Shown: positions 36,821 to 45,608, numbered from the stretch's first letter. The stretch is 64,000 nt of DNA from Chryseobacterium bernardetii (GCF_003815975.1 NZ_CP033932.1:4941501-5005500); one strand, 5' to 3'. A program made the numbers and translations. Notes: generated from the sequence alone by a model not told the origin.

Positions 36821-37825
36821 TTATACCATTACCACATTATCTCTTCTAGGAGCTTTATCACAAAGCACATCTGCAATACTTCTGGAGATAAGGTTTCCTT
36901 CCGTAAGTTTATCCAGCCAGAAGAACTCTCCGGCTGCATTGATTTCGATAAAATAATATTCATCTTCAGGAGAAACAATAATATCTATCGCGCCATAGTC
37001 TACATGATAAACATCCAGAAGTTCCAGAAGTTTTTCTTCAACATCTGGCGGTAATTGTGTCTGCGTCCATTTATCTAACAGATTAACCCCATCTTTTCGC
37101 CAGTCTACTTTAGCGTCTTCAAACTGTTGGGAATCTACTTCAAAAGCATACACATCTCTTCCCACAATCGTCACCCGCAGTTCTTTTTTCTTTTGAATCA
37201 TTTTCTGAAACTGCATTGGGCAATACAGCAGTGAATCCAGCTCTTCAAGTTTGTCTTCACTCACCACATTGGTAAAGACCACGCTTTCTACACCATCTTC
37301 ATAAATTGCAAAACCGGTTTGCATTTTAGCGACCACATTCTTGTGTTTAAGGATAAACTGTTTTGCTTCTGCAGGGCTATTGGTGAGGCAGGTTTCCGGT
37401 ATTAAAAGCCCTATTTTATGAGCTATTTTGAGCTGTTCTTCCTTACTGTCGAGTCTTCTGTACACACTTGGTTTGCCTAATGAATACACATCAACAGATT
37501 CAAAGAAACCAAATAAAGTATTACGGATCTCCCCCATAGCGGCACCCAGGAATTTGGCATCTATTTCATCCTTCAACCCTTTCCCGATATTGTAAGCCCG
37601 TCGATACCAGACTGCTGAAATATCTTCCAACCGGTATTTTTTCTCTGATGTTTCAAGCAATGTGATCCATTTCCCATCCTGGAAAACAGTCGACAGTTTA
37701 TTTTGTAAAGGATACAGGTCAACATCAAAACGAATGACCTCACAATTATTCTCTTTAATATATTCCGTTACTTTTTCAATGGAAAAATTATCTGCAGTAT
37801 GTGTTATAATTAAAATTTTATTCAT
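36821..37825 (-). CDS. MvdD-like ATP-grasp graspetide ligase
   Basis: MvdD-type enzymes use ATP to join Thr/Ser hydroxyls to Asp/Glu side chains of a precursor peptide, making omega-ester rings. I start at the ATG at 37825 (MNKILIITHTADN), giving 334 residues; the open frame reaches 37954, but that extension overlaps the preceding gene and is not family-like. Visible blocks: VWYRR (72-76), GFAIYEDG, CPMQFQK (202-208), LRVTIVG (216-222), DWR (241-243), and the metal site AID (Asp281) with EIN (Glu294, Asn296) then GEFFWL. These match MvdD more closely than MvdC by memory. It overlaps the MvdC-like gene by 8 bases and is the last gene of the operon. Confidence 0.88.
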   Translation of the reverse strand: MNKILIITHTADNFSIEKVTEYIKENNCEVIRFDVDLYPLQNKLSTVFQDGKWITLLETSEKKYRLEDISAVWYRRAYNIGKGLKDEIDAKFLGAAMGEIRNTLFGFFESVDVYSLGKPSVYRRLDSKEEQLKIAHKIGLLIPETCLTNSPAEAKQFILKHKNVVAKMQTGFAIYEDGVESVVFTNVVSEDKLEELDSLLYCPMQFQKMIQKKKELRVTIVGRDVYAFEVDSQQFEDAKVDWRKDGVNLLDKWTQTQLPPDVEEKLLELLDVYHVDYGAIDIIVSPEDEYYFIEINAAGEFFWLDKLTEGNLISRSIADVLCDKAPRRDNVVMV

Positions 37826-38774
37826 GGATATTGATTCTTTTAATAAGGTTATCGGCAATTCTTTCTGCAATGGGAAATCCCAGTTCTTTTTGCAGCATTC
37901 CCCACTCTCCCTGCGGATTGACTTCCAGAAAATAATACTTCCCATCTTTACCACGGATCATATCAATAGCTCCCGTATACAATCCCATTTCCTTCATCAT
38001 AGACGTCAGATTGGTTCTGATATCGGCAGGCAGTTCATAAGCTGTCCAGAAATAGTCTTTATGGCTCACCCTCCAGTCTGCATTTTCACTGTTGTTGATC
38101 TTTCCCGTATAAAATTCCCCGTCTACATACATAATCCTCAGTTCATATTCTTTATTTATATAAGGTTGAAAAATCATAGGACAATAGATCATACCCGAAA
38201 GGTTCTCCAGCGTTTCCTGCTCTATTACCATTGTGGAAATCAGGTTTTCACCACTCATTGTTTTACGGATTACTCCGTGAAGTTTAGCAATAGCTTTTCC
38301 TGAGCAATGCTCTTCAAAAAAAGCTTTTACTTTCTCTTCATCGTTGGTAAAAACAGTAGGGGGAATCGTCAGATGATTTCGTTTCGCTACTTTCAGCTGA
38401 AACATTTTATTTCCATCAACTTTCTTTTCATTTTCGTAAGGATTAATCCATGGAAGATGCTGCAGTTGGGTAAACAGATTGTAGCGGAGATGGGCATATT
38501 CATTCAGGAATATTTTTTCGTATTCCTGATCCAATTCCTCAGGGACGCTTATCCGCCATATTTTTCTATTCCATACTCCTGTAATATCATTGGAACTGAC
38601 AGATTTCCCATCTTCACCAGTAATCTGGAATGAATCTTCACTGATGCTGATTTTCTGTAGATGATTCAACTGATCAGAATTCAGTCTGAAATAAGGAATA
38701 TTTTTAGAAGAAAGATACTGAAAAAAACGATCAATAGTATAAAAATCCTGTGAGTGGGTAATACAGAGAATCAT
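37818..38774 (-). CDS. MvdC-like ATP-grasp graspetide ligase
   Basis: MvdC-type enzymes usually close the Lys-to-Glu omega-amide bond of microviridins after the ester rings are made. The 318-residue protein begins MILCITHSQDFYTIDRF and has VWNRK (67-71), the lysine-containing IAKLHGVIRK (162-171), CPMIFQ (198-203), LRIMYVDG (212-219), DWR (233-235) and metal-site residues Asp271, Glu284 and Asn286 (LEVNPQGEW). It is paralogous to the next gene with the same block order. Assignment to amide rather than ester formation is inference: the VWNRK variant and its place in the pair point that way, but activity cannot be read from sequence. It lies 89 bases after the precursor, with a hairpin between. 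Confidence 0.83.
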   Translation of the reverse strand: MILCITHSQDFYTIDRFFQYLSSKNIPYFRLNSDQLNHLQKISISEDSFQITGEDGKSVSSNDITGVWNRKIWRISVPEELDQEYEKIFLNEYAHLRYNLFTQLQHLPWINPYENEKKVDGNKMFQLKVAKRNHLTIPPTVFTNDEEKVKAFFEEHCSGKAIAKLHGVIRKTMSGENLISTMVIEQETLENLSGMIYCPMIFQPYINKEYELRIMYVDGEFYTGKINNSENADWRVSHKDYFWTAYELPADIRTNLTSMMKEMGLYTGAIDMIRGKDGKYYFLEVNPQGEWGMLQKELGFPIAERIADNLIKRINIHE

Positions 38775-38793
38775 TCGCCGATTTTATTAAAAA

Positions 38794-38819
38794 GGGAAAC
38801 TTAACATGTTAAGTTTCCC
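38794..38819 (-). terminator. Perfect 26-bp palindrome between precursor and ligases (attenuator-like)
   Basis: GGGAAACTTAACA and its exact reverse complement TGTTAAGTTTCCC are joined without a loop base and, on the minus strand, are followed by TTTTT. Lying between the precursor stop and the first ligase start, it should end most transcripts after the precursor and let a minority read into the ligases, as in many peptide operons. An operator for a dimeric regulator is the alternative. Confidence 0.75.
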
Positions 38820-38863
38820 CCTTTGTTACAATTTTTTTATATGTTACCGTAAAATAATCATTT

Positions 38864-39082
38864 TTATAGTTCAGCGGTATCATCATCCCCATCAGAAGGA
38901 TATTTCATGGTATGATCCATATCGGTTAACTTAGATGTTACACCATCCAAAGTAGGCTTTGTAACAGCGTCTCTCTCAGGAATTGTAATATCAGTTCCTC
39001 CTTTCACTGTTTCCGGATCTTTAAGTTGTTTTTCAAGAAATGACGCGAAAAACGGTTTCTTTTTTGAGTTTTTGTCTTTCAT
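38864..39082 (-). CDS. Microviridin-type graspetide precursor peptide
   Basis: The 72-residue peptide carries the graspetide leader box PFFASFLE at residues 10-17 (compare PFFARFLE of microviridins), a linker with a double-glycine motif (VKGG, residues 26-29), and a C-terminal core TMKYPSDGDDD at 58-68, followed by TAEL. By alignment to the microviridin core TxKYPSDxEE, Thr58 would ester-link to Asp64, Ser63 to Asp66, and Lys60 could form an amide with Asp67; both usual Glu acceptors are Asp here. A weaker look-alike, TSKLTDMD (49-56), precedes the core. Products of this type inhibit serine proteases. The two following ligase genes confirm the call. Strand and start are clear (ATG at 39082). 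Confidence 0.93.
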   Translation of the reverse strand: MKDKNSKKKPFFASFLEKQLKDPETVKGGTDITIPERDAVTKPTLDGVTSKLTDMDHTMKYPSDGDDDTAEL

Positions 39083-39197
39083 AAGTTAATATGTTTATTT
39101 ATTTGATAATCGAATATACAAACTTTTTCAACTCATGGAGAAATAATTCAATATTTTAAGATAATTTTAACATATAATCAAAATAGAAAGAATATTA

Positions 39198-39977
39198 TTA
39201 ATCCAAACCAAGGAATTGCTTAACAACAATAGCAAAATCAACAGGGTTTTCAGCCTGAACCCAATGGCCTGCATTTTTAACGGTTACAATCTTAGCTTTT
39301 GGAAACTGCTGTTTGATTCCATATTCATCCTGCGGCAGGATGTAATTAGATTTTTCCCCCGCAATAAACAGGGTTTCCCCTTCAAAAACGCCAAATTTCA
39401 CAGCATTGGAAACAAATTCATTATACTTTTCAGACAGCGTTTTAAGGTTAAACCTCCAGTTCAGCTTTTTATTATCATCCCAGTACAGGTTCTTCGTTAA
39501 AAACTGTATTGTTGATTTTTCAGGGATATACTGACTCAAAATAGCTTCCACCTCATTCCTTGAGCTTACGGTATTAAAATCCACCGTTTCAAGGGCCTTG
39601 ATGATTCCCTGATGATGTGGTGGGTAAGCTTTGGGTGAAATATCAACCACAATCAGCTTTTCTACTTTTTCAGGATATTTTATAGCAAACTGCATCACAG
39701 CTTTCCCTCCCAGAGAATGTCCTAGAACATGCGCTTTCTGAATACCATAATGTTCCATATAACGGGCAATGTCATCAGCAAGATCATCGTGAGACATATC
39801 ATCGGAATGAAAACTTCTTCCATGATTTCTAAGATCTATAAGGTGTACCGGAAGATATTCTCCAAGATCTTTTCCGAAACTTCCCCAGTTATCAAGCATC
39901 CCAAACAATCCGTGGAATACTAAAAGCGGCGTAGCGGCAGAACTTTCGCCAAATATTTTTGAATTTAAGATTTCCAT
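39198..39977 (-). CDS. Alpha/beta-hydrolase (YbfF-like esterase)
   Basis: The 259-residue cytoplasmic enzyme has the nucleophile elbow GHSLGGKAV (around residue 85), an oxyanion-hole stretch LLVFHGLFGMLDNWG, the block IDLRNHGRSFHS, and the catalytic His in KNAGHWVQAENP near the C-terminus. This pattern is typical of the YbfF esterase group, active on short acyl esters in vitro. It lies 115 bases upstream of the graspetide precursor in the same direction, but YbfF-like genes are widespread housekeeping genes, so a role in the peptide pathway is unlikely. Confidence 0.88.
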   Translation of the reverse strand: MEILNSKIFGESSAATPLLVFHGLFGMLDNWGSFGKDLGEYLPVHLIDLRNHGRSFHSDDMSHDDLADDIARYMEHYGIQKAHVLGHSLGGKAVMQFAIKYPEKVEKLIVVDISPKAYPPHHQGIIKALETVDFNTVSSRNEVEAILSQYIPEKSTIQFLTKNLYWDDNKKLNWRFNLKTLSEKYNEFVSNAVKFGVFEGETLFIAGEKSNYILPQDEYGIKQQFPKAKIVTVKNAGHWVQAENPVDFAIVVKQFLGLD

Positions 39978-40069
39978 ATTTTTTTAAATAACAGATTTGA
40001 AATACAGATTCCGGAGGATCAGGACAAGACTTTTACTATAAAATCTAAATCTTACATCCGGCATCTATT

Positions 40070-40789
40070 TTACCATTTCGCCAATCTCTTCAAATAAGAC
40101 TGAACTGTATTTTCTAAGCCCATGTATAACGCTTCAGAGATCAAGGCATGTCCGATGGATACTTCTAACAGATTTGGAATAGTATCTGCAAAATACTTCA
40201 GGTTTTCAAGGCTCAGATCATGTCCTGCATTAATTCCTAAACCAAATTCATTAGCAGCAACAGCGGTATCATAATAAGGTTTGATAGCCTGCTCTTTATT
40301 GGATAAGTAGTTTTTTGCATAAGCTTCCGTATAAAGCTCAATTCTATCTGCTCCGGTTTTTGCGGCATATTCTACCAGTTCCGGTAGGGGATCAAGAAAG
40401 ATAGATGTACGAATACCTGCATTTTTAAATTCTGCGATGATTTCCGTAAGGTAATCCTGGTGTTTTTTAGTATCCCAACCAGCATTGGACGTAATAGCAT
40501 CATCTGCATCCGGAACCAGCGTTACCTGCTCAGGCTTTACATCCAATACCATATCAATAAAAGACTGATGCGGATTTCCTTCAATATTAAACTCAGTCGT
40601 CACCAATGGTTTCAGATCATAGACATCCTTTCTTGTAATGTGCCTTTCATCCGGCCTTGGGTGAATCGTAATTCCCTGTCCCCCGAATTCCTGAATCTTT
40701 ATAGCGGCTTCTGTCACACTTGGTGTTTCACCTCCTCTTGCATTTCTTAATGTCGCAATCTTATTGATGTTTACGCTTAGTTTTGTCAT
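40070..40789 (-). CDS. pdxJ: Pyridoxine 5'-phosphate synthase
   Basis: PdxJ condenses 3-amino-2-oxopropyl phosphate and deoxyxylulose 5-phosphate to pyridoxine 5'-phosphate. The 239-residue TIM-barrel protein starts MTKLSVNINKIATLRNARGG and has GITIHPRPDERHI, FLDPLPELVEYAAKTGADRIELYTE, GINAGHDLSLENL and SIGHALISEALYMGL, all family blocks. Deoxyxylulose phosphate is thus required for B6 even though the cell makes isoprenoids through mevalonate (mvaD at 32.4 kb). It precedes the esterase gene by 92 bases. Confidence 0.95.
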   Translation of the reverse strand: MTKLSVNINKIATLRNARGGETPSVTEAAIKIQEFGGQGITIHPRPDERHITRKDVYDLKPLVTTEFNIEGNPHQSFIDMVLDVKPEQVTLVPDADDAITSNAGWDTKKHQDYLTEIIAEFKNAGIRTSIFLDPLPELVEYAAKTGADRIELYTEAYAKNYLSNKEQAIKPYYDTAVAANEFGLGINAGHDLSLENLKYFADTIPNLLEVSIGHALISEALYMGLENTVQSYLKRLAKW

Positions 40790-40923
40790 TTTTATATTTA
40801 GATGTTAGATAACAGAAGTTAGAAGATGGAAGGCAGAAGCTGGATGTTTATCCGGGCTTACGACTTCACTAAGGTATTCTAACTGTATTATCACTTAAGT
40901 TTATTTTTTAGAGCATTATCTCT

Positions 40924-42192
40924 TTATACTTTAACACTTACCTGCATCACCTGAAGCTCAAATTCTTTGGATGCTACCAGCAAATGATCAAAAATATCAG
41001 CCTGGATCTGTTCAAAATGTTCCCATTTGGAATCATTGGCAAAACAATAGATCTCAAGAGGAAGCCCTTGCGGGGTAATTTCCAGCTGGCGGACCATTCT
41101 TGTTGCATTTACTTCAATATCAGGATCGTTTTCTATGTATTTTTGTGCATAATACCTGAAAACCCCGATATTCGTAAGCTGCCTTCCGTTAATGGTTTTA
41201 TCATTATTGCTCAGGTTTTCTTTTTCACTTCTGATTTCCACTCTTTTCTGTTCGAGATAATCTGCAATCAAATTAATTTCTTTTAAACGTTCAATGTCCT
41301 CATCCGTAAGAAACTTAAAGGAATTGATATTAAAATAAATAGACTTCTTGATTCTTCTGTTATTAGATTCAGACATTACCTGCATATTTTTAATTTCCGT
41401 AGTCAGGAAATCATAAGTAGGAATGGTAGAAACCGTTTTATCAAAATTGGTAATTTTTGTAGTCAGGAGGCTTATTTCAGTAATATTTCCTTCAATACTG
41501 TATTTGGGAATGCTGATCCAGTCTCCTACTTTCAGATTCTTGGAAGTAGCCACATGAATCCCGGTAACAAATCCCAGAATAGTATCCCTGAAAACAAGTA
41601 CCAAAACTGCCGTTATCGCCCCAAGGCTTCCCACAATTGTAGTTCCCTTAATCCCGAAAATCACGCATAAACCCACCACTGAGAATACAAAGATCCCTAA
41701 AATCTTCACCGTTTCTGAGATGGCGTTCAGGGCCATAATCTTGTAGAAATCCTGTTTGATGGAGAAATAATTCCTGAATGCAGTTAATGACCTGTACAAC
41801 ATTCCAGCCAAAATCATTACCAATCCCAGATTCACAGACCGGAAAATGAAAATTGTTGTCTTGGGTAATGCTCCTTCAGGAAAAATTGATTCTTGAATTC
41901 CCCCAACAACAGTCAAGGCGGCAAAATGGGCTACCGAATTGGTAATTTTAGATTGATAAATAGACTTGAGTACCGGAAATTTCTCTTCGTTATGGAACGA
42001 GCGAATAATAGCATTGATGACGAATTTAAAGACAAAGTCTACAATTAAGAACACAGCACAGAGCAAGGCCAGTTTTACAATGATATGAACAATCCAATCC
42101 AGCCCGGAGGGTGAGATCTGGGTAATGTAAATGTATAACCGTTCGCTTATTTCCTGCAAATAGTTCTTGGTTTCCTGTAGGTCATCTTTCAT
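40924..42192 (-). CDS. MscS-family mechanosensitive channel (YbdG-like)
   Basis: The 422-residue protein has five N-terminal helices, a pore helix with GSLGAITAVLVLVFRDTILGFVTGI, and the beta domain entry KVGDWISIPKYSIEGNITEISLLTTKI. Between beta and the C-terminal domain there is a long insert (RIKKSIYFNINSF ...) characteristic of the YbdG subgroup, which takes part in small osmotic responses. Family length matches (about 415). The upstream side (42193-42369) is shared with the divergent DUF456 gene. Confidence 0.9.
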   Translation of the reverse strand: MKDDLQETKNYLQEISERLYIYITQISPSGLDWIVHIIVKLALLCAVFLIVDFVFKFVINAIIRSFHNEEKFPVLKSIYQSKITNSVAHFAALTVVGGIQESIFPEGALPKTTIFIFRSVNLGLVMILAGMLYRSLTAFRNYFSIKQDFYKIMALNAISETVKILGIFVFSVVGLCVIFGIKGTTIVGSLGAITAVLVLVFRDTILGFVTGIHVATSKNLKVGDWISIPKYSIEGNITEISLLTTKITNFDKTVSTIPTYDFLTTEIKNMQVMSESNNRRIKKSIYFNINSFKFLTDEDIERLKEINLIADYLEQKRVEIRSEKENLSNNDKTINGRQLTNIGVFRYYAQKYIENDPDIEVNATRMVRQLEITPQGLPLEIYCFANDSKWEHFEQIQADIFDHLLVASKEFELQVMQVSVKV

Positions 42193-42324
42193 TACAGCAA
42201 ATTTATAAAATTAAGGATGATGATGTTACTATTCACAATCAATTTTCATCCCAAAATTTAAAGCCGTTCATAAAATTCCTTTAAATTATTTAAAAATCCA
42301 CTGTATTTTCACAATCAGCCCTGT

Positions 42325-42354
42325 TTGTTGAATCGCTAAGGTTTCATATATTCG
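42325..42354 (+). promoter_or_regulatory. Candidate promoter of the DUF456 gene
   Basis: TTG at 42325-42327 and TATATTCG at 42347-42354 (one mismatch to TAnnTTTG) are spaced by 19 bases. The box ends 15 bases before the ATG, so the leader would be very short. Confidence 0.5.
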
Positions 42355-42369
42355 TCTATATTTAAAAGA

Positions 42370-42861
42370 ATGGATACAACTGTTATTAATATTCTATGTC
42401 TTATTTTATTGTTTGTAGGGATACTAGGTACATTCCTTCCTGTTTTACCCGGGCTTCTGCTAAGTATCTGCGGATTACTGATCTATAAATTCGGAACAGA
42501 TGCGGATCTGCCTATGATTTATATATGGGCTTTTGGGATCCTCACAGCAGCCTCTGTTGTTTTAAGCTACGTAATTCCTGCAAGAACCAACAGAAAATAT
42601 GGTGGAACACGCTGGGGAAGTATCGGCTCTGTAATAGGAACCATTGTCGGGATTTTCATTCCAATTCCTTTAGGCTTTCTTATCGGAATGTTTGCTGGGG
42701 TATTTATTGGCGAGATGCTTCACGACAGCAAGGATATGAACAAAGCCTTACAATCTACTAAAGGAGCTTTAATCGGGTTTATTTATGGTACGGGATTCAG
42801 CTTTGTAGTGGGTGTGGCAATGTTTTTGGTAGTACTTCTTAATATGTTTGATATTATTTAA
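42370..42861 (+). CDS. DUF456-domain membrane protein
   Basis: The 163-residue protein has about five helices and two Gly-rich motifs typical of DUF456: GILGTFLPVLPGLLLSICG and later GTRWGSIGSVIGTIVGIFI ... LGFLIGMFAGVFIGEML. Function unknown. Its stop lies 16 bases before the ATG of the lipoprotein gene, so they are likely co-transcribed. Confidence 0.85.
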   Translation: MDTTVINILCLILLFVGILGTFLPVLPGLLLSICGLLIYKFGTDADLPMIYIWAFGILTAASVVLSYVIPARTNRKYGGTRWGSIGSVIGTIVGIFIPIPLGFLIGMFAGVFIGEMLHDSKDMNKALQSTKGALIGFIYGTGFSFVVGVAMFLVVLLNMFDII

Positions 42862-42877
42862 TTCAAAAAGAAAAATC

Positions 42878-43396
42878 ATGCTTCATAAAATCATCTTATT
42901 CAGCCTGGGAATTTTCGCATTAACGGGATGTGATGCCCAAAAGAAAGCCAAAGCAGACCTAAAGACCACTGAAATGGCAACCAATACAAAATCTGATGAG
43001 CAAAAGAATGATCTCATCTATTTAAGTGAAGGAGAAAATAAGTTTCTTCTGGATTATAAAATGAACATAACGTTCAAAGGAATTACCGAAGACAGCCGCT
43101 GCCCTGAAGGGGTAAACTGTATTTGGGCCGGGGCTGCTCTTGCTCAAATTGAAGTTATGGGAACCTCTACCCGGCCTGTACTCCTGAATCTTGCCAGCAT
43201 GGATTTCCCAAGCAAAAACTATCATCAATCTGCTGAATTCAACGGTTATACCATTACCCTACAGGAAGTCACTCCATATCCTAAAGCAGGAGGAGCCGAA
43301 GAGCTAAAGGGAAAATATAAAATTGGGGTAAGTATCAAAAGCAACAGGGCTACTTCAAATACTACCAAGAAATCGGCTTCTTCCCTTTGGAAATAA
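42878..43396 (+). CDS. Uncharacterised lipoprotein with CPxGxxCxWAG motif
   Basis: I start at the ATG at 42878 (MLHKIILFSLGIFALTGC), giving 172 residues with a lipobox LTGC (Cys18). The mature part has ITEDSRCPEGVNCIWAGAALAQI, a two-cysteine motif found in a group of small exported proteins of unknown role in Bacteroidota. The preceding residues of the longer open frame overlap the DUF456 gene and are not needed. The last 35 bases overlap the convergent ung gene. Confidence 0.75.
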   Translation: MLHKIILFSLGIFALTGCDAQKKAKADLKTTEMATNTKSDEQKNDLIYLSEGENKFLLDYKMNITFKGITEDSRCPEGVNCIWAGAALAQIEVMGTSTRPVLLNLASMDFPSKNYHQSAEFNGYTITLQEVTPYPKAGGAEELKGKYKIGVSIKSNRATSNTTKKSASSLWK

Positions 43397-44003
43397 GATA
43401 TTCATTAATTTTTGAGAAAGGCTTGCTTCCGAAGAATCCTCTATGAACAGAAAACGGTGACGGGTGTGCTGATTTCAATATAAAATGTTTAGCCGGATCA
43501 ATAAGTTCGGCTTTTTTTTGTGCAAAAGCACCCCATAAAACAAAAACTACATTTTCTTTTTTATCTGAAATTTCTTTGATGATATAATTGGTAAATGTTT
43601 CCCAGCCGAGATCTTTATGGGAATTGGGTGAATGGGCACGAACTGTAAGAGTAGCATTCAACAGAAGCACTCCCTGTTTTCCCCAGTCATCCAGTTCTTT
43701 GGAAGTTCTCACCACTCCAAGGTCATCTTTTAATTCAATAAAAATATTTTTAAGGGATGGAGGTGCGGTAACCTGTTCAGATACGGAAAAGCATAAACCA
43801 TTCGCCTGATAATCGTTATGATAGGGATCCTGACCAATAATCACCACCTCAACATCTTCAAACGGCGTAATTTCCAACGCTCTGAAGATTTGATTTTTTG
43901 GAGGAAATACCTTAGTGGTTGCATATTCATTTTTTACTTTCTCCCAAAGTGTTTTAAAGTATTCTGTACTTTTTATCGGGGCTAAAATTTCTGTCCAGGT
44001 CAT
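43362..44003 (-). CDS. ung: Uracil-DNA glycosylase
   Basis: Ung removes uracil from DNA, starting base-excision repair. The 213-residue protein has the catalytic water-activating motif GQDPYH at residues 57-62, NGLCFSV after it, LLLNATLTV (substrate-binding Asn), and the DNA-intercalating HPSPFSVHRGFFG loop near the C-terminus. All family-1 UDG motifs are intact. It is convergent with the lipoprotein gene by 35 bases of overlap. Confidence 0.96.
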   Translation of the reverse strand: MTWTEILAPIKSTEYFKTLWEKVKNEYATTKVFPPKNQIFRALEITPFEDVEVVIIGQDPYHNDYQANGLCFSVSEQVTAPPSLKNIFIELKDDLGVVRTSKELDDWGKQGVLLLNATLTVRAHSPNSHKDLGWETFTNYIIKEISDKKENVVFVLWGAFAQKKAELIDPAKHFILKSAHPSPFSVHRGFFGSKPFSKINEYLISKGKKPISW

Positions 44004-44040
44004 ATTGCAAAAGTAATTAATATTAAAATAAGACCACCAA

Positions 44041-45042
44041 TTATACCTTAAATATCTTCACTTTTCTTTCAATTAAAATATAAGAGAAATAAGACAGAAC
44101 AATAGATAAGGCCAACAGAACAAAGCTATTCATAAGCTTTGATGACAGGAATACTAATCTTTCTCTTAGCACGATATAATGAATAATATATAATGAATAT
44201 GAAATATTTCCCAGAAAATAAACAGCATCACTTCCCAAAAACCTTTTGAACATACTATCTTCACCATCATATAACTGCTTAATCATAATAGCCGATAATA
44301 ACGGAATAAAAAAGAGTCCTTTTTCTGTATACAGCAATAACAAAGACAGGATTAATGCAATATAAATGATTATATTTTTGCGGAACCTGGTCCCTGGTAA
44401 AAAAGCAAGCCCAATTCCCAGCAGATAAGATGATACCGTTCGGATCAGTGAATTTAAGCCATAAGTAATATCAAGATAATCCGGTGATTTAATCATTAGC
44501 ATGGGCATTTCTGAATTTAAATATAAATTATCAGGAAGATATGGAAGAATTACTCTTAAAATTAAACCTGTGATAATCAATATTTCACTGCGTATTTTGT
44601 ATCGAACGGTAAAGAAAAGCAGGAAAGGAAATATCAGATAACAGATCCACTCTGTACTCAAAGACCAATATACTGAGCCTAATGAATAATTAGGATTGAA
44701 AAAGCACTGCAATAAAGCAGCATTAATTAAAAATTTAGTTTTTGAAGTTTTTATTAAGAATATGACGATAAAAATAACAGATGCTATATAGACAGGATAA
44801 ATCCTGTTAACTCTTTTCTTATAAAACAGCTGTAAGACATTAAAATTTAAAGCTTTAAACTTACCAGCATAAGAAACAGCCAATAAAAACGCACTTAATA
44901 CAAAAAAAATATCTACTGCCACATACCCCTTTCCCACAACGGTCTGAATAATATCAGTTTCAAAATGACTTAAATGAAAAAAAGCAACCCATAATGCTAC
45001 AATGCCCCTTAAACCGGTTAAGGATTTGATTTCATTTTTCAT
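44041..45042 (-). CDS. Acyltransferase-3 family membrane protein
   Basis: The 333-residue protein has about ten helices and the acyltransferase-3 opening motif [21 protein letters not shown], followed by [22 protein letters not shown] and [15 protein letters not shown]. Such proteins O-acylate glycans or lipids at the cell envelope using acyl-CoA. The acceptor is not apparent, and there is no attached SGNH hydrolase domain. Codon use is AT-rich relative to its neighbours (for example many TTA/AAA), a possible sign of weaker expression or acquisition, but not proof. Confidence 0.88.
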   Translation of the reverse strand: MKNEIKSLTGLRGIVALWVAFFHLSHFETDIIQTVVGKGYVAVDIFFVLSAFLLAVSYAGKFKALNFNVLQLFYKKRVNRIYPVYIASVIFIVIFLIKTSKTKFLINAALLQCFFNPNYSLGSVYWSLSTEWICYLIFPFLLFFTVRYKIRSEILIITGLILRVILPYLPDNLYLNSEMPMLMIKSPDYLDITYGLNSLIRTVSSYLLGIGLAFLPGTRFRKNIIIYIALILSLLLLYTEKGLFFIPLLSAIMIKQLYDGEDSMFKRFLGSDAVYFLGNISYSLYIIHYIVLRERLVFLSSKLMNSFVLLALSIVLSYFSYILIERKVKIFKV

Positions 45043-45095
45043 ATTGTGATACTATCCATCTATTGGGGCTAAAGATAGAAAAAAAACCTATGGAT

Positions 45096-45608
45096 TCAAT
45101 GTTTTATATTTTTAAAACTGAAAACAATATTATCTGGATTGTGTTTGTCTCTTTCACCTTCTTCAAGAATAAAATGATGCTTTAAAAGAAGCTTTTTAGA
45201 GTTCTCATTGAATCTGCTTGTGATGGCTATTATTTTCTGCAACCCTAATGTGTTCAATCCATACTCCAAAACAACAGACAAAGCTTCAGACATAATTCCT
45301 TTTCTATGATAATCAGGCAGTAGTTCATACCCTACTTCCGCCATTGTTTTATCTGATGAAAAATTCCAGAGGCAAATGGTCCCAATAAGATTCCCGGAAT
45401 CTTTATATGCTATTCCCCAAAAAGCAACTTTCCCATCCTGAGTTTCTCTTTTAATATGCAGAATAAATTCCAGGGCATCATAATTGGTCTTAGGAGAATT
45501 TCTTTTCACATATAAATTCGTTATTTCATTGCTTCTGATTTTAAGAATATCCTCTACATGGCTCTCATTGATCTCTTTCAGGATCAGTCTTTCAGTTTCC
45601 AGTTTCAT
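45096..45608 (-). CDS. GNAT N-acetyltransferase (RimJ/RimL-like)
   Basis: I start at the ATG at 45608 (MKLETERLILKEI), giving 170 residues. The LETERLILKEI opening, KVAFWGIAYKDSGNLIGTICLWNF strand pair and YELLPDYHRKGIMSEALSVVLEYGL (acetyl-CoA loop RKGIMSEA) are typical of RimJ-type GNATs. The acceptor is unknown. A GNAT acts on the microviridin N-terminus in cyanobacteria, but this gene is over 6 kb from the precursor, so no link is claimed. Confidence 0.88.
   Translation of the reverse strand: MKLETERLILKEINESHVEDILKIRSNEITNLYVKRNSPKTNYDALEFILHIKRETQDGKVAFWGIAYKDSGNLIGTICLWNFSSDKTMAEVGYELLPDYHRKGIMSEALSVVLEYGLNTLGLQKIIAITSRFNENSKKLLLKHHFILEEGERDKHNPDNIVFSFKNIKH

Noticed and set aside
37826..37954. 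N-terminal extension of the MvdD-like ligase
   Set aside because: It overlaps the MvdC-like gene in another frame; the family opening MNKILIITHT starts at 37825.
39198..39977. Esterase as part of the peptide pathway
   Set aside because: YbfF-like genes are general housekeeping genes and no peptide link is visible.
45096..45608. GNAT gene as the microviridin N-acetyltransferase
   Set aside because: It is over 6 kb away in a separate unit and looks like ordinary RimJ.
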